In this document: positions 34,407-44,273 of the stretch, in pieces
Layout of the letters: each line of letters opens with the position of its first letter
How positions within the stretch are numbered: the first letter of the stretch is position 1
Assembly: GCA_934119935.1 (NCBI GenBank)
Contig: CAKOSX010000001.1
Location: forward strand, 372,001-436,000
Source of the DNA: an uncultured Clostridia bacterium
GTDB taxonomy: Bacteria > Bacillota > Clostridia > TANB77 > CAG-508
Direction of reading: 5' to 3'
Length of the DNA: 64,000 bases
Notes under the pieces: generated by a model
What the model was told of the DNA's origin: nothing
The model's input: the letters and a program-made list of their open reading frames with translations, nothing else
Database searches by the model: none
Made by a program: the position numbers and the translations under genes

Positions 34407-37400
34407 ATGAAAAAAACAAATGAGAATGGAATAACCTTGATTGCACTTGTTGTTACAATACTCGTGCTAATTATTTTGGCGGGCATTACCTTGAAAATCA
34501 CAATAGGAGAGAATGGACTGATTGCCAAGGGCAAGGATGCGAAAAATCAAGTTGGACAAATGCAGACTAACACGGAAGAGGCAAGAGACAGCCTGTATAA
34601 CGAGATTGCAGGAGGCAAAGATGCATACCCAGATCCAAGTGCGGTTGATGTTAATTTGAGTGTACAAAAGACATCAGACACAAGCATCTCGGCAACAGCA
34701 AATGCAACAGACACAAACAGCAATATAGTGAGCTATACTTTTTATATAAGAAAAATTACAGAGCAAGATAGCTCATACGTAATGATAAAAAAGAGCGACA
34801 AATTAGCAAACACTGTAGACTGCTCGAACTTGGAAAAAGACATGGCATACACCGTAAAAGTAATTGCATTGGACGAGCGTGGAACAAGTAAAACAGCAGA
34901 AAAAAAGATAGCGCTTGGAAACGCAATACAAATAAAAGTGAAACCAATATCGGGACCAGACTCGTACCCATCAACAGTGGCAGTAACGGCAACAAGTATA
35001 GTAACCGACATTGACTATATAGAATTGCCAAATGGCGAACAAGTAAAAGCAAAGAACGGCAAATTAAAATTAGACACAACATATAACTCAACTAAAAATG
35101 GACCAATAACATTCAAAGCATACGATAAAGACGGCAATGCAGGAGAGTTGGAGTATGATGAGGAAAACGTAATAAACTTCGAGACAGAATGGACGATAAC
35201 GGAAGCAAATACAGAAATTAGAATACCAACGTTAGGATCAAGTATAGATGATTTATATATTGATTTTGGTGATGGAACAAAGGAAAATGCAATTGGAAAA
35301 TGGATGCCAAAACATGTATATGAAGAGCCAGGGACATATACTGTAAAGATATCAGGAAGATGTGAGAAGTTTTATGTGTATGGAAATGGCTCGACAGATA
35401 TATATTATAAAAAATATATAACAGCAATAAAAAAATGGGGCTGTTTAGAAAATTCAACATATAGGTTTTACGGTTGCAGTAATTTGGCTGGTACAATACC
35501 AGAACCTCATGAGAAAAGCTTCTATAAAATTAATACATTTGAAGGTTTATTCTATGGATGTGAAAAAATGACGGGGACTATACCCAAAAACTTATTTGGT
35601 AATTGCCCAAATGTCACAATTTTTACATCAACATTTAGTGGCTGTAGAAGGTTAACAGGAAATATACCAGAAAATTTATTTGCTAATTGCCCAAATGTGG
35701 AAAAATTTGGTGATGCTTTTTTCTGGTGTGAGGGAATAACAGGAAAAATACCTGAAAAATTATTTGATAATTGTACAAATGTTACTAGTTTTTATGGGAC
35801 CTTTAGATGGTGCCATGGGTTAACTGGTGAAATTCCAATGAATCTGTTTAAAAATTGTTCGCAGGTAACGTCTTTTTCAGGTACATTTAGTTTTTGCAAT
35901 AATTTAACAGGGAATATACCAGAAAAACTATTTGAAAATTGTTCAGCTGTAACGTCTTTTTCAAGTACATTTGATTCTTGCAGTAAATTAACAGGTAATA
36001 TACCAGGAAAACTATTTGAAAACTGTTCAGCTGTAACGTCTTTTACAAGTACATTTGATTCTTGCAGTAATTTAACAGGGAATATACCGGAAAAGCTATT
36101 TGAAAACTGTTCACAAGTAACGTCTTTTTCTCGTACGTTTGATTCTTGCAGTAATTTAACAGGGAATATACCGGAAAAGCTATTTGAAAACTGTTCGCAA
36201 GTAACGTCTTTTTCTGATACGTTTGATTATTGCAAAAATTTAACAGGGAGTATACCGGAGAAACTATTTGAAAACTGTTCACAAGTAACGTCTTTTTCAA
36301 GTACATTTGATCATTGTGGTAGTTTAACAGGAAATATACCAGAAAAACTATTTGCAAATTGTTCACAAGTAACATCTTTTTATAGAACGTTTGCTGATTG
36401 TAATAGTTTAACAGGCGAAATACCTCCGAAATTACTTTTAAATTGTCCTAATGTAACTATGCTAAGAGGAATGCTGTCATATTGTAGTAGCTTAACAGGA
36501 ACTATACCGGAAGATTTATTTAAAAATTGCACAGAGGTTACTGATATCAATGCTGTATTTTCTCACTGTTACGGCTTAACAGGAACTATACCAGAGAATC
36601 TGTTTATAAATTGTTCAAAAGCAACATTTTTTTCAGGTATGTTTGATTCTTGTTATGGACTAACAGGTGAGATACCTGAAAAACTATTTGTAAATTGTCC
36701 GCAAGCGACGTATTTTTCAGAAACATTTAAATCTTGCAGTGGTCTAATAGGAGAAATACCTGAGAACTTATTTATAAATTGTCCCAAAGTAATAAGTTTC
36801 AATGCTACATTTTCAAGTTGCAATAATTTGACTGGAAGTATACCTGAAAATATTTTTAAAAATTGCACTGAAGTAACTGACTTTAGTGGAACCTTTGCGT
36901 ATTGTAGAAATCTAACAGGAAATATACCGGAAAATTTATTTATTAACTGTAACAAAGTAAAATATTTTAGCAATGGCAATTCAAATATGTTCCGGAATAT
37001 TTGATGGATGCTATGGACTTACAGGAAATATACCAGAGAAGCTATTTGTAAATTGTTCACAAGTAACATCTTTTTCAAGAGCATTTAGCGATTGCAAAGG
37101 GTTGAATGGAGTAATACCGGATGGATTATTTTCTAATTGTTGCAAAGTAACAAATTTTAGCAGAGTTTTTTACGGGTGCACTGGATTAACAGGTATTTCA
37201 GAAAATTTATTTGAAAAATGTACAGAGGTAACGGATTTCAGTTATGCGTTTTGTGATTGCACTGGTATACCTAATATACCTGAAAGTTTGTTTTTGAGTT
37301 GTAAAAATGTTAAAGATTTTTCATGTGTATTTTATAAGTGTTCTGAATTAACTAATATACCAGAGAGACTATTTGAAAGTTGTACAAATGTTTCAAGATT

Positions 37401-37545
37401 TAATTCAGCGTTTTATGAGTGCAGTAGTTTAACAGGTAATGCACCAGAATTATGGAATAGGACAAATATTACAAGCAGTTCACAATGCTTTAAAGGCTGT
37501 ACCAACCTAACAAACTACGCCGATATCCCATCTACTTGGAAATAA
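34407..37545 (+). pseudogene. Array gene 1: prepilin-like DUF285-type repeat protein, split by a frameshift
   Basis: The first of six tandem paralogues. The leader MKKTNENGITLIALVVTI is prepilin-like. Next come an FnIII-like domain (about 68-155, SYTFYIRKITEQDSSY), an Ig-like domain (about 158-250, IKVKPISGPDSYPSTVAVTA) and a PKD-like domain (about 262-320, LYIDFGDGTKEN). About 22 repeats of 28 residues follow, of the form LTGNIPENLFANCPNVTSF plus a short GTFxxC piece. The frame breaks at about 36985-37000 (TGA at 37002-37004). It resumes one frame over (...SGIFDGCYGLTGNIPEKLF...) and runs to the conserved end LTNYADIPSTWK at 37545. A single extra T near 36990 would explain it. Start ATG 34407 follows AAGGAGG. 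This copy has no AG tract. Confidence 0.8.
35930..36375 (+). repeat. Near-identical 84-bp tandem repeats within array gene 1
   Basis: Five to six consecutive units share long stretches, such as CTATTTGAAAACTGTTCACA and AGTAACGTCTTTTTC, at exact 84-base spacing. Other repeats in the gene are more diverged, so this block was expanded recently. Confidence 0.8.
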
Positions 37546-37553
37546 TATTTAAC

Positions 37554-37586
37554 GACGAAACATAATGACATGTTTCGTCATTTTTA
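37554..37586 (+). terminator. Terminator after array gene 1
   Basis: GACGAAACA and TGTTTCGTC form a stem with an 8-base loop followed by ATTTTT. The same sequence follows array genes 2 and 3. Confidence 0.85.
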
Positions 37587-37615
37587 TTACATTTACATTA
37601 CAAACCAATAAACCA

Positions 37616-37645
37616 TTGAAAACTCTGTACAGCAAATGATATAAT
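37616..37645 (+). promoter_or_regulatory. Promoter of array gene 2
   Basis: TTGAAA (37616-37621), an 18-base spacer and TATAAT (37640-37645), conserved base for base ahead of array genes 3 and 4. Confidence 0.8.
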
Positions 37646-37688
37646 TTGACCAATGAATAATCGAAAATAAAGATAGGAGACTTAAATT

Positions 37689-40600
37689 ATGAAAAAAGTA
37701 GGGACTGAAACCCTTGGCACTGTAGAGAGAGAGAGAGAGAGAGCAGCATTTTAGAGAATGAGCACTCAAAAACATTTAAAAGTTGCTCTAATGGACAACT
37801 CAAAAAAAGATTCAGGGATGATAGCGGAATTACGTTAATTGCGCTAATAGTGACCATTATGGTGTTAATTATCTTGGCTGGAATTACTTTGAAAATTACA
37901 TTAGGAGAGAATGGATTGATTTCAAAGGGGAGAGAAGCAAGAAATAAAGTACAAGAAATGAGGGATAACACCGAGAATTCTAGAGATAGCTTGTATGGTG
38001 TAATTACAGGTAAAAAAGATGAAAACGATACCCCAAGCGAAGTGGAGGTAAATTTAAATGTGACTAAAACTTCGGACACAAGCATCTCGGCAACAGCAAA
38101 TGCTACAGACACAAACAGCAATATAGTGAGCTACATCTTCTATATAAGAAAAGTTACAGAGCAAGACAGCTCATACGTAATGATAAAAAAGAGCGATAAA
38201 TTAGCAAATACTGTAGACTGCTCAGACTTGGAAAAAGACATGGCGTACACCGTAAAGGTAATTGCATTGGACGAGCGTGGAACAAGCAGAACAGCAGAAA
38301 AAAAGATAGCACTTGGAAATGCAATACAAATAAAAGTAAAACCAATATCGGGACCAGACTCATACCCATCAACAGTTGCGGTAACAGCAACGAGTATAGT
38401 AACCGACATTGACTATATAGAATTGCCAAATGGTGAACAAGTAAAAGCAAAGAATGGCAAATTAAAACTAGACACAACATACAACTCAACAAAAAATGGA
38501 CCAATAACATTCAAAGCATATGACAAAGACGGCAATACTGGTGAGTTAGAGTATGATGAAGAGAACGTAATAAACTTCGAGACAGAATGGACGATAACGG
38601 AAGTCAATAACTATATGTATATGAGGGTCGGTGGAAATTATGACTTTTATATTGATTATGGTGATGGAATCAAGGAAAGTCTAAGTGCAAATCAGAGTAA
38701 ATATAGTTATGCAGATTTAAAACACACATATGAAAATGCGGGAACATATATTGTCAAGGTATCTGGAAAGTGTTCGGGGCTTTCTACTTCTAATACGAAG
38801 AATATTACAAAAATAAATAAATGGGGATGCTTAGAAAATAGTTATTACAATTTTTATAATTGTTCAAATATAGAAGGAAATATACCCATACCTAATGAGA
38901 ATAGTTTTAAGAAATGTACCGGATTTTACCGCACTTTTTATGGATGTAGTAAGTTAACAGGCAACATTCCAGAAAACTTATTTAGTAATTGTCCAAATGT
39001 TACTTCTTTTGAGGGAACGTTCAATTACTGTGGTAGATTAACAGGAAGCATCCCAGAAAATCTATTTAGCAATTGCTCTAAGGTAACTAATTTTGGAGGT
39101 ACATTTTATTCCTGTAGTAATTTAACAGGAAATATTCCAGAAAAATTATTTGTTAATTGTACGGAGGTAACCTACTTTGGAAGTCTTTTTTATTCATGTG
39201 AAAATTTAACAGGAAAAATACCAGCAGAGTTATTTAAAAATTGTACGGAAGTTACTGATTTTCCTTATACATTCGAAGATTGTAGAAACATTATGGGAAG
39301 TGTACCTGGTGAATTATTTTCTAATTGTCTAAATGTTACGAATTTTAATGGAACGTTTAACAGATGTGATAATATAACAGAAGTAGAGGATGGACTGTTT
39401 AAAAATTGTACAAATGCTACTAATTTTAATTATACATTTTATGACTGTCCAAAATTAAAAAATATACCGAATAATCTATTTGAAAATTGTCCTAATGTGG
39501 GCTCTTTTGACAGTACATTTTCTTATTGCTACTCGTTGTCAAGTAATATTCCAAATCTAAGAAATTGTAAAAAAGTTAAATCTTTTGAAGCTATGTTCTA
39601 TGATTGTGGAAAATTATCTGGAAAAATTGAAGCAGACTTATTTAGTAATGCAACAGAAGTAACTAGCTTTGGACTTATGTTCGCAGCTTGTCAAAGTTTA
39701 ACAGGAAACATTTCTCAGGACTTATTTTCTAATTGTACTAAGGTGAAATCTTTTGGAGGAACTTTTTATGGATGTAAAGGATTGACTGGAGAAATCCCAG
39801 AAAATTTATTTGCCAATTGTCCTGATGTTACTTCTTTTGGAACTGTAGGAGGCGCAACATATAGAGGGACATTCTCAGGATGCAGCGGATTGACGGGAAA
39901 TATTCCAGAAAATTTATTTGCTAATTGTCCTAATGTTACTTCCTTTGATGGTATTTTTAGGGATTGTAGCGGGTTAACAGGAAATATTCCAGAGAACATA
40001 TTTAATAATTGTAACAATATTCTAACGCTTGAATGGGCTTTTGGATGGTGCAGCAATTTAACAGGAACTATACCAAAGAATTTGTTTACAAATTGTACGA
40101 AAGCAACTTCAATAGCAGGTGCATTTTCAGGATGTAGCAAATTGACAGGAAGTATACCGGCCAACCTATTTGAAAACTGCACTCTTGTGACCTCTTTTAG
40201 TTCAACCTTTCAAGACTGTGAAGGATTAACGGGAGAAATTCCGGAAAATCTATTCGTAAATTGTCCGAATGTTACTGCATTTGCCGGAACATTTAAGAAT
40301 TGTAGTAATTTAACAGGAAATATTCCGGAAAACTTATTTGTAAATAATTCGAATGTTACAGACTTTGGAAGTTTATCTACAGGACTGTTTTATGGATGTT
40401 CAAGCTTAACTGGAAGCATACCAGAGAAACTGTTTGAAAATTGTAAATTAGTAAAAAGGTTTGATGGGGTATTCGGTATGTGTAGTGGATTGTCAGGAAA
40501 TATTCCTGAAAAGTTATTTGTAAATTGTTCAGCTGTTACGTCATTTGTAGGTGCTTTTAAGGGTTGTTCTGGGCTAACAGGAAATATTCCAGAAAATCTA

Positions 40601-40894
40601 TTTAAAAATTGCTCAGAAGTAACGATGTTCGGAAGGAAACATTCTTGGTATTGGGATTTGAATGATGGAGGTGTTTTTGAAGGATGTACAGGTCTAACTG
40701 GGGATATTCCAGCAAACTTATTTGAAAATTGCAATAAAGTAACAGATTTTTATGGTTCCTTTTCGGGATGCACAAGTTTAACAGGAAATGCACCAGAATT
40801 ATGGAATAGGACAAATGTTACAAGTAGTTCTCAATGTTTTAAAGATTGTACCAACCTAACCAACTATGCCGATATCCCATCTACCTGGAAATAA
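37689..40894 (+). CDS. Array gene 2: phase-variable prepilin-like repeat protein (OFF frame)
   Basis: ATG 37689 has AGGAGA upstream and begins MKKVGTETLGTVERERER, but the (AG)10 tract shifts the frame, which ends at TAG after 21 codons. The rest, open to 40894, encodes the same architecture as its neighbours: GITLIALIVTIMVLII, FnIII-like and Ig-like domains nearly identical in DNA to genes 1, 3 and 4, a PKD-like domain (FYIDYGDGIKES), and more than 20 repeats of 28 residues with paired Cys. It ends LTNYADIPSTWK. Nine or twelve AG units would restore one frame of about 1069 residues. Internal starts (GTG 37850) would lose the leader, so the gene is predicted silent in this state. Confidence 0.82.
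37724..37743 (+). repeat. (AG)10 microsatellite in array gene 2
   Basis: Ten AG units, 12 codons after the start. This count is out of frame with the downstream coding sequence. Confidence 0.95.
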
Positions 40895-40902
40895 TATTTA
40901 AC

Positions 40903-40935
40903 GACGAAACATAATGACATGTTTCGTCATTTTTA
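40903..40935 (+). terminator. Terminator after array gene 2
   Basis: Same GACGAAACA/TGTTTCGTC hairpin and T-run as after gene 1. Confidence 0.85.
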
Positions 40936-40964
40936 TTACATTTACATTACAAGCTACTAAACCA

Positions 40965-40994
40965 TTGAAAACTCTGTACAGCAAATGATATAAT
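40965..40994 (+). promoter_or_regulatory. Promoter of array gene 3
   Basis: TTGAAA (40965-40970), 18 bases, TATAAT (40989-40994). Confidence 0.8.
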
Positions 40995-41037
40995 TTGACC
41001 AATGAATAATCGAAAATAAAGATAGGAGACTTAAATT

Positions 41038-44000
41038 ATGGAAAAAGTAGGGACTGAAACCCTTGGCACTGTAGAGAGAGAGAGAGAGAGAGAGAGCTGC
41101 ATTTTAGAGAATGAGTGCTCAAAAACATTTAAAAGTTGCTCTAGTGGACAACTCAAAAAAAGATTCAGGGCTGATAGTGGAATTACGTTAATTGTACTAA
41201 TAGTGACCATACTCGTGCTAATTATTTTGGCGGGCATTACCTTGAAAATCACAATAGGAGAAAATGGACTGATTGCCAAGGGCAAGGATGCGAAAAATCA
41301 AGTTGGACAAATGCAGACTAACACGGAAGAGGCAAGAGACAGCCTGTATAACGAGATAGCAGGAGGCAAAGATGCATACCCGGATCCAAGTGCGGTTGAT
41401 GTTGATTTGAGTGTAAAAAAGACATCAGACACAAGCATCTCAGCAACAGCAAATGCTACAGACACAAACAGCAATATAGTGAGCTATACTTTTTATATAA
41501 GAAAAATTACAGAGCAAGATAGTTCATACGTAATGATAAAAAAGAGCGATAAATTAGCCAATACTGTAGACTGCTCAGACTTGGAAAAAGACATGGCGTA
41601 TACCGTAAAAGTAATTGCATTAGACGAGCGTGGAACAAGCAGAACGGCGGTAAAAAAGATAGCGCTTGGAAATGCAATACAAATAAAAGTAAAACCAATA
41701 TCTGGACCAGACTCATACCCATCAACAGTTGCTGTAACGGCAACGAGTATAGTAACCGACATTGACTATATAGAATTGCCAAATGGTGAACAAGTAAAAG
41801 CGAAGAACGGCAAATTAAAATTGGACACAACATACAACTCAACTAAAAACGGGCCAATAACATTCAAAGCATACGATAAAGACGGCAATACTGGTGAGTT
41901 GGAGTATGATGAGGAGAATGTTATAAACTTCGAGACAGAATGGACGATACCGGAAGATAATACGACGATAATGTTGCCGTTGTATAGCTGGTATACTATT
42001 TCAACTGATTTATATATTGACTATGGCGATGGCGTAAAAGAAAATGTTTATTTAAATGCTGGTGGATGTCCAACACATACTTATAAAAATGCGGGAAAGT
42101 ATATAGTTAAAGTATCTGGTAGATGTCAGTATATTCAAGTGGGATCATCTTGCGTAACTAACGGAAATGTGAAAAAATATATGACGAAGCTAATTAAATG
42201 GGGTTGCTTAGAAAATGAAGCATGTGGTTTAGCTGATTGTCTGGGATTAGTAGGTTCAATTCCAGGACCACACGAAAAAAGCTTCCAGTCAGTAAAGAAG
42301 TTTGATAATATGTTTCAAGGGTGCAAAAATATAACCGGAAGCATACCTGAAAATTTATTTGTCAATTGCAAAAATGCAACTTCTTTTAATTGGGCTTTTC
42401 ATACTTGTTCAGGATTAACGGGAAATATCCCAGAAAATTTATTTGATGATTGCATTAGTGCTGTAAATTTTACCGGCATGTTTTATTTATCTAACATAAC
42501 AGGGAATATACCCGAAAACTTATTTATTAATTGTGCAAATGCTTCCATTTTCAGCAATATGTTCTCTTATTGCAGAGGATTAACAGGCAACATTCCAGAA
42601 AGGCTATTTGCTGAGTGTATTAATGCTACATCATTTGGAGCGATATTTTATGGATGTAGTGGACTAACTGGAAGTATCCCAGAAAAGCTATTTGCCAATT
42701 GCCCTAATGTCACATCATTTTGGAATACATTTAATGGATGCAGTGGACTGACAGGAAGTATACCAGAGAATCTATTTGTTAATTGTACGAATGTAACATA
42801 TTTTGTTGGTACATTCTCATATTGCAGAGGATTGACAGGAAGTATTTCTGAAAAATTATTTGGTAATTGCAGTGATGTAAAGGATTTTAGTAATATTTTT
42901 TTCGCTTGTAGTGGGCTGACGGGAAGTATACCAGAGAACATATTTGTTAATTGTACGAATGCAACAAATTTTGCTGGTACATTCTCATATTGTAGAGGAT
43001 TAACAGGAAGTATTCCTGAAAAAATATTCATAAATTGTTCGAATGCAAATAATTTTAACGGTACATTCTCATATTGCAGTGAATTGACAGGAAGTATACC
43101 TGAAGATTTATTTGTAAATTGTCCTAACGTCGAATCTTTTGAATCAACGTTCAGAGAATGCGGAAAAATAACAGGTAGTATTTCAAGCAGTTTATTTTTT
43201 AAAAATTCAAGTGTAACAAGTTTTGCTTATACTTTTTATAAATGTACAGGATTAACGGGAAGCATACCAGAAAAATTATTTGCTAATTGTAATGCTGTAA
43301 AATCTTTCCACTCGACTTTCATGGAGTGCAGTGGGCTGACAGGAGGTATCTCAGCAGATTTATTCGTCAATTGTCCTAACGTTGAATTATTTGTTGCAAC
43401 ATTTAGAGGATGTAAAGGTTTAACAGGAAACATACCAGAAAATCTCTTTGATAATTGTAAAAAAGTAACTAAATTCGGAGATAGTTTTTATGAAGGGGTA
43501 TTCAGTTATTGTAGTGGTTTAACAGGGGAAATACCAGGCAATCTTTTTGCTAATTGTTCGGAAGTAACATCATTTGGATATGTATTTTGTGGTTGTTCAA
43601 GTTTAACTGGTAGCATCCCCCAGGGATTATTTGAAAAGTGTACAAAAGCGACAAATTTTGATTCAGCTTTTAGTGGTTGCGAAAAACTGACAGGAAGTAT
43701 ACCTGAAAATTTATTTGCAAACTGCCAAAATGCAAATAAATTTGAATCAGCCTTTAGTGCTTGTGATGGAATAACTGAAATACCAGAAGGATTATTTGCT
43801 AATTGCCCAAATGTGACATCATTTAGTTGGACATTTTATAGATGTAAAGGTATAACCGAGATACCGGAAAAACTATTTGCTAATTGTTCGAAAGTTACAA
43901 ATTTTGAAGATACATTTGATGAATGCGTAAATATAAAGAAAATACCAGAAAATTTATTTGAAAATTGTCCTAACGTAAAAGATTTTGGCTATACATTTTA

Positions 44001-44130
44001 TTTTTGTACCTCATTAACAGGTAACGCCCCAACACTATGGACTAGAACAAATGTTACAAGGAGTTCAGAATGTTTCTATGGTTGTACCAACCTAACAAAC
44101 TACGCCGATATCCCATCTACCTGGAAATAA
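41038..44130 (+). CDS. Array gene 3: phase-variable prepilin-like repeat protein (ON frame)
   Basis: The only tract-bearing paralogue that reads through. The 1030 residues start MEKVGTETLGTVERERERES, the run of Arg-Glu coming from (AG)12. A Cys-containing linker precedes SGITLIVLIVTILVLIIL, the prepilin-like helix. Then come FnIII-like (about 125-215), Ig-like (about 220-305) and PKD-like (LYIDYGDGVKEN, about 320-330) domains. About 22 repeats of 28 residues follow, such as LTGSIPEKLFANCPNVTSF. It ends LTNYADIPSTWK. AGGAGA lies 9 bases before ATG. The long N-terminal extension (about 48 residues before the prepilin Gly) is unusual for a prepilin. Predicted surface adhesin, ligand unknown. Confidence 0.88.
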   Translation: MEKVGTETLGTVERERERESCILENECSKTFKSCSSGQLKKRFRADSGITLIVLIVTILVLIILAGITLKITIGENGLIAKGKDAKNQVGQMQTNTEEARDSLYNEIAGGKDAYPDPSAVDVDLSVKKTSDTSISATANATDTNSNIVSYTFYIRKITEQDSSYVMIKKSDKLANTVDCSDLEKDMAYTVKVIALDERGTSRTAVKKIALGNAIQIKVKPISGPDSYPSTVAVTATSIVTDIDYIELPNGEQVKAKNGKLKLDTTYNSTKNGPITFKAYDKDGNTGELEYDEENVINFETEWTIPEDNTTIMLPLYSWYTISTDLYIDYGDGVKENVYLNAGGCPTHTYKNAGKYIVKVSGRCQYIQVGSSCVTNGNVKKYMTKLIKWGCLENEACGLADCLGLVGSIPGPHEKSFQSVKKFDNMFQGCKNITGSIPENLFVNCKNATSFNWAFHTCSGLTGNIPENLFDDCISAVNFTGMFYLSNITGNIPENLFINCANASIFSNMFSYCRGLTGNIPERLFAECINATSFGAIFYGCSGLTGSIPEKLFANCPNVTSFWNTFNGCSGLTGSIPENLFVNCTNVTYFVGTFSYCRGLTGSISEKLFGNCSDVKDFSNIFFACSGLTGSIPENIFVNCTNATNFAGTFSYCRGLTGSIPEKIFINCSNANNFNGTFSYCSELTGSIPEDLFVNCPNVESFESTFRECGKITGSISSSLFFKNSSVTSFAYTFYKCTGLTGSIPEKLFANCNAVKSFHSTFMECSGLTGGISADLFVNCPNVELFVATFRGCKGLTGNIPENLFDNCKKVTKFGDSFYEGVFSYCSGLTGEIPGNLFANCSEVTSFGYVFCGCSSLTGSIPQGLFEKCTKATNFDSAFSGCEKLTGSIPENLFANCQNANKFESAFSACDGITEIPEGLFANCPNVTSFSWTFYRCKGITEIPEKLFANCSKVTNFEDTFDECVNIKKIPENLFENCPNVKDFGYTFYFCTSLTGNAPTLWTRTNVTRSSECFYGCTNLTNYADIPSTWK
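41073..41096 (+). repeat. (AG)12 microsatellite in array gene 3
   Basis: Twelve AG units, in frame with the rest of the gene. Four bases longer than in genes 2 and 4. Confidence 0.95.
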
Positions 44131-44138
44131 TATTTAAC

Positions 44139-44170
44139 GACGAAACATAATGACATGTTTCGTCATTTTT
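44139..44170 (+). terminator. Terminator after array gene 3
   Basis: Same GACGAAACA/TGTTTCGTC hairpin and T-run as after genes 1 and 2. Confidence 0.85.
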
Positions 44171-44200
44171 ATTACATTTAGATTACAAGCCAATAAACCA

Positions 44201-44230
44201 TTGAAAACTCTGTACAGCAAATGATATAAT
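44201..44230 (+). promoter_or_regulatory. Promoter of array gene 4
   Basis: TTGAAA (44201-44206), 18 bases, TATAAT (44225-44230). Confidence 0.8.
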
Positions 44231-44273
44231 TTGACCAATAAATAATCGAAAATAAAGATAGGAGACTTAAATT

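Noticed and set aside
35930..36375. Regular 84-base spacing resembling a CRISPR array
   Set aside because: The units are in frame, translate to 28-residue protein repeats and have no unique spacers. No cas genes are present.
37850..37990. Internal GTG 37850 as the true start of array gene 2
   Set aside because: It would remove the prepilin-like segment and has no ribosome site. The conserved promoter, ribosome site and leader lie at 37616-37720.
42648..43433. Long minus-strand open frames opposite the adhesin repeats
   Set aside because: They arise from the periodic 84-base coding repeats, have no ribosome sites and recur opposite every paralogue.
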